A DNA stretch of 64,000 nucleotides from NCBI GenBank assembly GCA_004026145.2, contig CP034976.1:9769469-9833468 (forward strand), given 5' to 3'. This DNA is from Takifugu bimaculatus. Lineage: Eukaryota > Chordata > Actinopteri > Tetraodontiformes > Tetraodontidae. The translations under genes were made by a program, and so were the position numbers. Positions 60,737 to 64,000 of the stretch are shown piece by piece. The number at the start of each line of letters is the position of its first letter. The stretch's first letter is position 1. The notes below the pieces were generated by a model. The model searched no databases. It saw nothing but the letters and a program-made list of their open reading frames with translations, and was not told the origin of the DNA.

Positions 60737-63700
60737 TGCAGGGAGTTCAGGGGTTTGGATGAGATGAGAACTAACGATACGCTCTATGTGGTGGTGAGAG
60801 AGGAAAGAAAAAGGACGTTGGCAGAAAGCTAAAAAATAAAAAAAGCGGGAAAAAGGTCCTTAGATGGCCCTGTTTAATTTTTCATCACACTCCTAAATTA
60901 AGAATGTTAATGGCCATCACTTATTTGTCAAATTGTTTTAGCTGAGAAAGTGGATGTCACATTGACTTTCGTGGAGGTCAAGAAAGCCGAGGAGAGGAAG
61001 AGAGCGGATCAAAGATTGCTGATCCCACCAAAAATACCCCACAGAACTGCCTTGTTTGAGGGGCATTGGCTCCAAATGGATTCCGCGGACTATTGCACTA
61101 AGTGGAGATGATGTGATTTAAAATATAACATCTGGAAAGGCTTTGGCACACTTCTTTCCAATAGGTTCATCCGCCGTGGATACAACGTATACATAAACAA
61201 AATATACCACAGTGCGTTCATCCCCGACTTAAGTTGGAAAAGTCAGTAAGTTAATACTGATATGCTCTAAATCAATACCACATTCCTTTCAGCGTATGTA
61301 TAAATATGTGGCTCGCTCTTCCTCAGATTATCCGCTCACATTTGCTGTAATCATCTCATGGTGCATCTCCATATGCATGACGCACCGTTGCATGATATGT
61401 GTCCATTAGAATTCCAGGGATTATTTGAAAGACCGTTAGTGTCCATCATCTTCTGACTTCTCTGCATTTTTAGTTCACATGTCAGCACTCTTTAAGAAAA
61501 AAAAGGAAGGACATAAGGAAGAAAAACACTCAAATACTGGATAATCGACCTCCCCTCAGGCAGCACTTAGTGCATCTGATTTTCAAGATTTCAAAGATTA
61601 GAAACGGAGCAGGGACAAAAAGAAAAAATGTCAGACTGGTGTTGCTTCTGCCTCTTCAAAATTGCAAATGTGTAGATCTGTGGATGAGTGTTAAGCCCAC
61701 AGCTGCCAGCTAAGGCAGGGAGACACAAAGGTCCCTTGTATTCAATGCTAAAGACTGGCCAAGAAAGAGAGCTAAAGATCTACTAGCACCTCAGCTGTCT
61801 TAAGGGTCAATAGATTCCTCCATCCTACGAAATGAGCCTGCAGCAACTGTTGCTTAAACAGATCAGCAGGTCAACATTGGCAAATCAATGTTATGAAAGA
61901 CATTTCTAATTCTATGTGGAAAGAATGGATTTGGCTTAATTCTGTTGAAAATGTTTAGATTTAAAACAAAAGAAGACACCTTTTAGTACAAGTACGGGTG
62001 TATGTTTTCAGTTGATTCCCTTTTTATCTTATCATCTCTCATCTCTTCTCAACAGACTCGAGAGAAGAATCTCCTGCTGGGGGACGTCTTGGAAGACGTG
62101 GACAGCCATAGCACATCATGTTAAAGTAGGAGGAAAGGTTCTTCTAACGATTCCCCATTTCTCTGTTAGTCCTGATCCATCTCGGTGGTGGAGATTAACG
62201 AGCTGCGATTGTCAGTTTTGACTGAGTGTGTGTTTAGTTTTGATGGAAAGCCTCTAAAATTCTTCAAATCATGCTTCAAAACATAAATCAGACAATACTT
62301 GAACTAGTTGTCATCTGATGCTCAGCTATTTCAGTGTTCAGGAAAACAAACAACGGAAATCATGTTTATACTGTTTCATACGGAAGGCTATTGACCTGCA
62401 AGTGATGAACTCTGGCATGAGCAGATTTAAAGCAGTTAGCCTGCATATTGTTTGGGTTACGCCGCTCTCTTATCAGCGCTATTATTAGCTGGCCACTCGC
62501 TCTCTGTAGCTGCCTTCCTTCCAGTATTTCCTGATTGCATTTTTCGCCCTTGTCTCAGCCGCATCCACGCTTCTCATGAGCCACGCGCTTTTTCCTCGCA
62601 GTTCCTGTTAGAGGCCATGTCCTCCCCCTGATTAGAACAGTTTTTAGAAAACAGGATCTGAGAGGAAGTTCATCATGCCCCCCCCCCACACACACACACA
62701 CCAAAGCACCAAACACTGCCTCAAACCATAGAGATGCGCACCAAACAAATCCTGTGACTTCATTACAAGTCTCGTTGGATGTTGTGCGCCGAGGGTGTGC
62801 CAAGAGTGAACAAAAAAATAAAAAATCCGGGGCCACTACATGTTTTATACAACTCTTATATCTTTTGGAAAAGGTAAGCAGAAAAGAGAGCTTATGTAAA
62901 TATTAGTGTTATTCTTCCATGGCTTGGCACAGATCTTCATCCCGAGTGACTCACGAATTCTGGAACCCATTTGTAATACTGAGTGTTAGGCCAGACAAAT
63001 GCAGGTAAAGTACATTGCTCAAGGGTACAACCGTTCCACATTATTAAAGCACGTTGTGTTGAAATTAAGTGGACCCGTGAACTGAAATGAAAGGGGGACC
63101 CTTTTGAGGGGAGAATAGATTCGTTTTGCTGTTGGATGATCACTTGAAAGCTCTGTGATGAGAATAAGTGAATTTTGACCAGTCGCACTAAAGCTGATTT
63201 CTATCAGTTAAAAAGTTGTCCCGAGGGCCTTGGTGAGGGGAGGGGGGTGAGGGGAGGGGGGGATTGAGGAAATTATCCACAAATACATCAAAGTCTTCTA
63301 AAGCGGATCTTTGTTTCAGATATGCCTTTGCACTGTTTATGTTCTGTAATGTAATTGAGCTAGCTGAGAGCGGTTCCGCAACAGAGCTTTATTGTTGCTT
63401 TAAGACGTCACATAATCTGACAAAAAAACTGTATCCCATATGTGCTGAATTTCTATTCGTGCAAGTCTGCTGCAGTGCTGACCTTTTAATAAGAGTATAT
63501 TTAACAGAGATCTCTGAGGTGCTGTTCATTATTGGTCTCTCACTGGCTCAAGTGCCTCAGTGGAAAGTCCACAGTTGTGGTTCCCCTCAACCAAACCAGC
63601 TCATTATTGTTGGTGTGAAGAGCCCGTCGGCTTCATTAATGTGTTTCCCGCACTAGGCACTCAAGAGACTCAAGGAGAGGCAAGGAAAGAAGGGAACCTT

Positions 63701-64000
63701 TGGAGGAAAGGGCGGGAGGGTGGCGGGCCTATGTAGCTTAGCGCGTGCCTGACGTGAAATATGATTGATTAGTGCACTCTGGGGGCTGACGTGCACTCGC
63801 TGTAACTGAAATCTCTTAGCTCGATGGGTGCAGACTGCGCCGAAAAGCAGAGTCCAAACTGTTGTGAATACCAGGCGGCAAATATTATGGTTGGCTGGCC
63901 AAGCCACAGCCCAAGTAGACTGTGATAGCATAAGTAAACATTCTGACACCGCAGGTCCATGTTTGGCCGAGTATACGTGCATGTACGTGTGTGTTTGTGT

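Larger units (their letters stand above)
54601..64000. other. Intergenic region upstream of kirrel3l
   Basis: No gene recognised on either strand. Open frames are short or repeat-derived. Contains the compound repeat at 55720-55780, poly-G at 60713-60736 and scattered AT-rich stretches (56580-56860, 58380-58900). The right edge may belong to the flank or an intron of another gene. Confidence 0.6.

Noticed and set aside
63264..63656. 130-codon plus-strand open frame near the right edge
   Set aside because: Cysteine- and phenylalanine-rich translation with no known motif; consistent with chance.

Overview
The window looks like a compact teleost fish genome, probably a percomorph. The evidence is short vertebrate-type introns with GT..AG ends, abundant (CA)n/(GT)n microsatellites and poly-G/poly-C runs, few transposon remains, and two vertebrate-specific membrane-protein genes whose spliced products can be read end to end. 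There is no bacterial-type content: no operons, CRISPR arrays or phage.

Layout. 1-7045: non-coding or unresolved sequence, with a few exon-like minus-strand open segments in the first 1.3 kb and the presumed promoter of the next gene at its right end. 7046-24100 (+): a complete matriptase gene (st14-like). I read 19 coding exons, phase-consistent throughout, giving an 839-residue type II membrane serine protease (short cytoplasmic tail, membrane anchor, SEA, two CUB, four LDLRa, trypsin-like domain) and a ~1.4 kb 3' UTR ending at an AATAAA. 24100-24540: short spacer between two convergent 3' ends. 24540-54088 (-): a complete Kirrel/Neph-family adhesion gene. I read 15 coding exons, again phase-consistent, giving a 756-residue type I protein (signal peptide, five Ig domains, membrane segment, long tail ending in the PDZ ligand THV). 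An 18.2 kb first intron separates the signal-peptide exon from the rest. 54089-54600: Kirrel 5' leader/promoter with a CT/GA tract. 54600-64000: intergenic sequence in which I see no gene.

The two genes act independently: one is an epithelial surface protease, the other a homophilic or heterophilic cell-adhesion receptor. They are tail to tail, and their 3' ends probably lie within about 450 bp of each other. In mammals ST14 and KIRREL3 share chromosome 11q24, so the linkage fits ancestral synteny; the Kirrel tail, however, has several KIRREL2-like features. The most useful observations are an extra protease disulfide pair absent from human matriptase, a one-residue deletion at the SEA cleavage site, a long (UG)n tract beside a frame-breaking exon, hairpins in the st14 3' UTR and at a Kirrel branch point, and a decayed LINE fragment. 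I found no convincing wholly new system.
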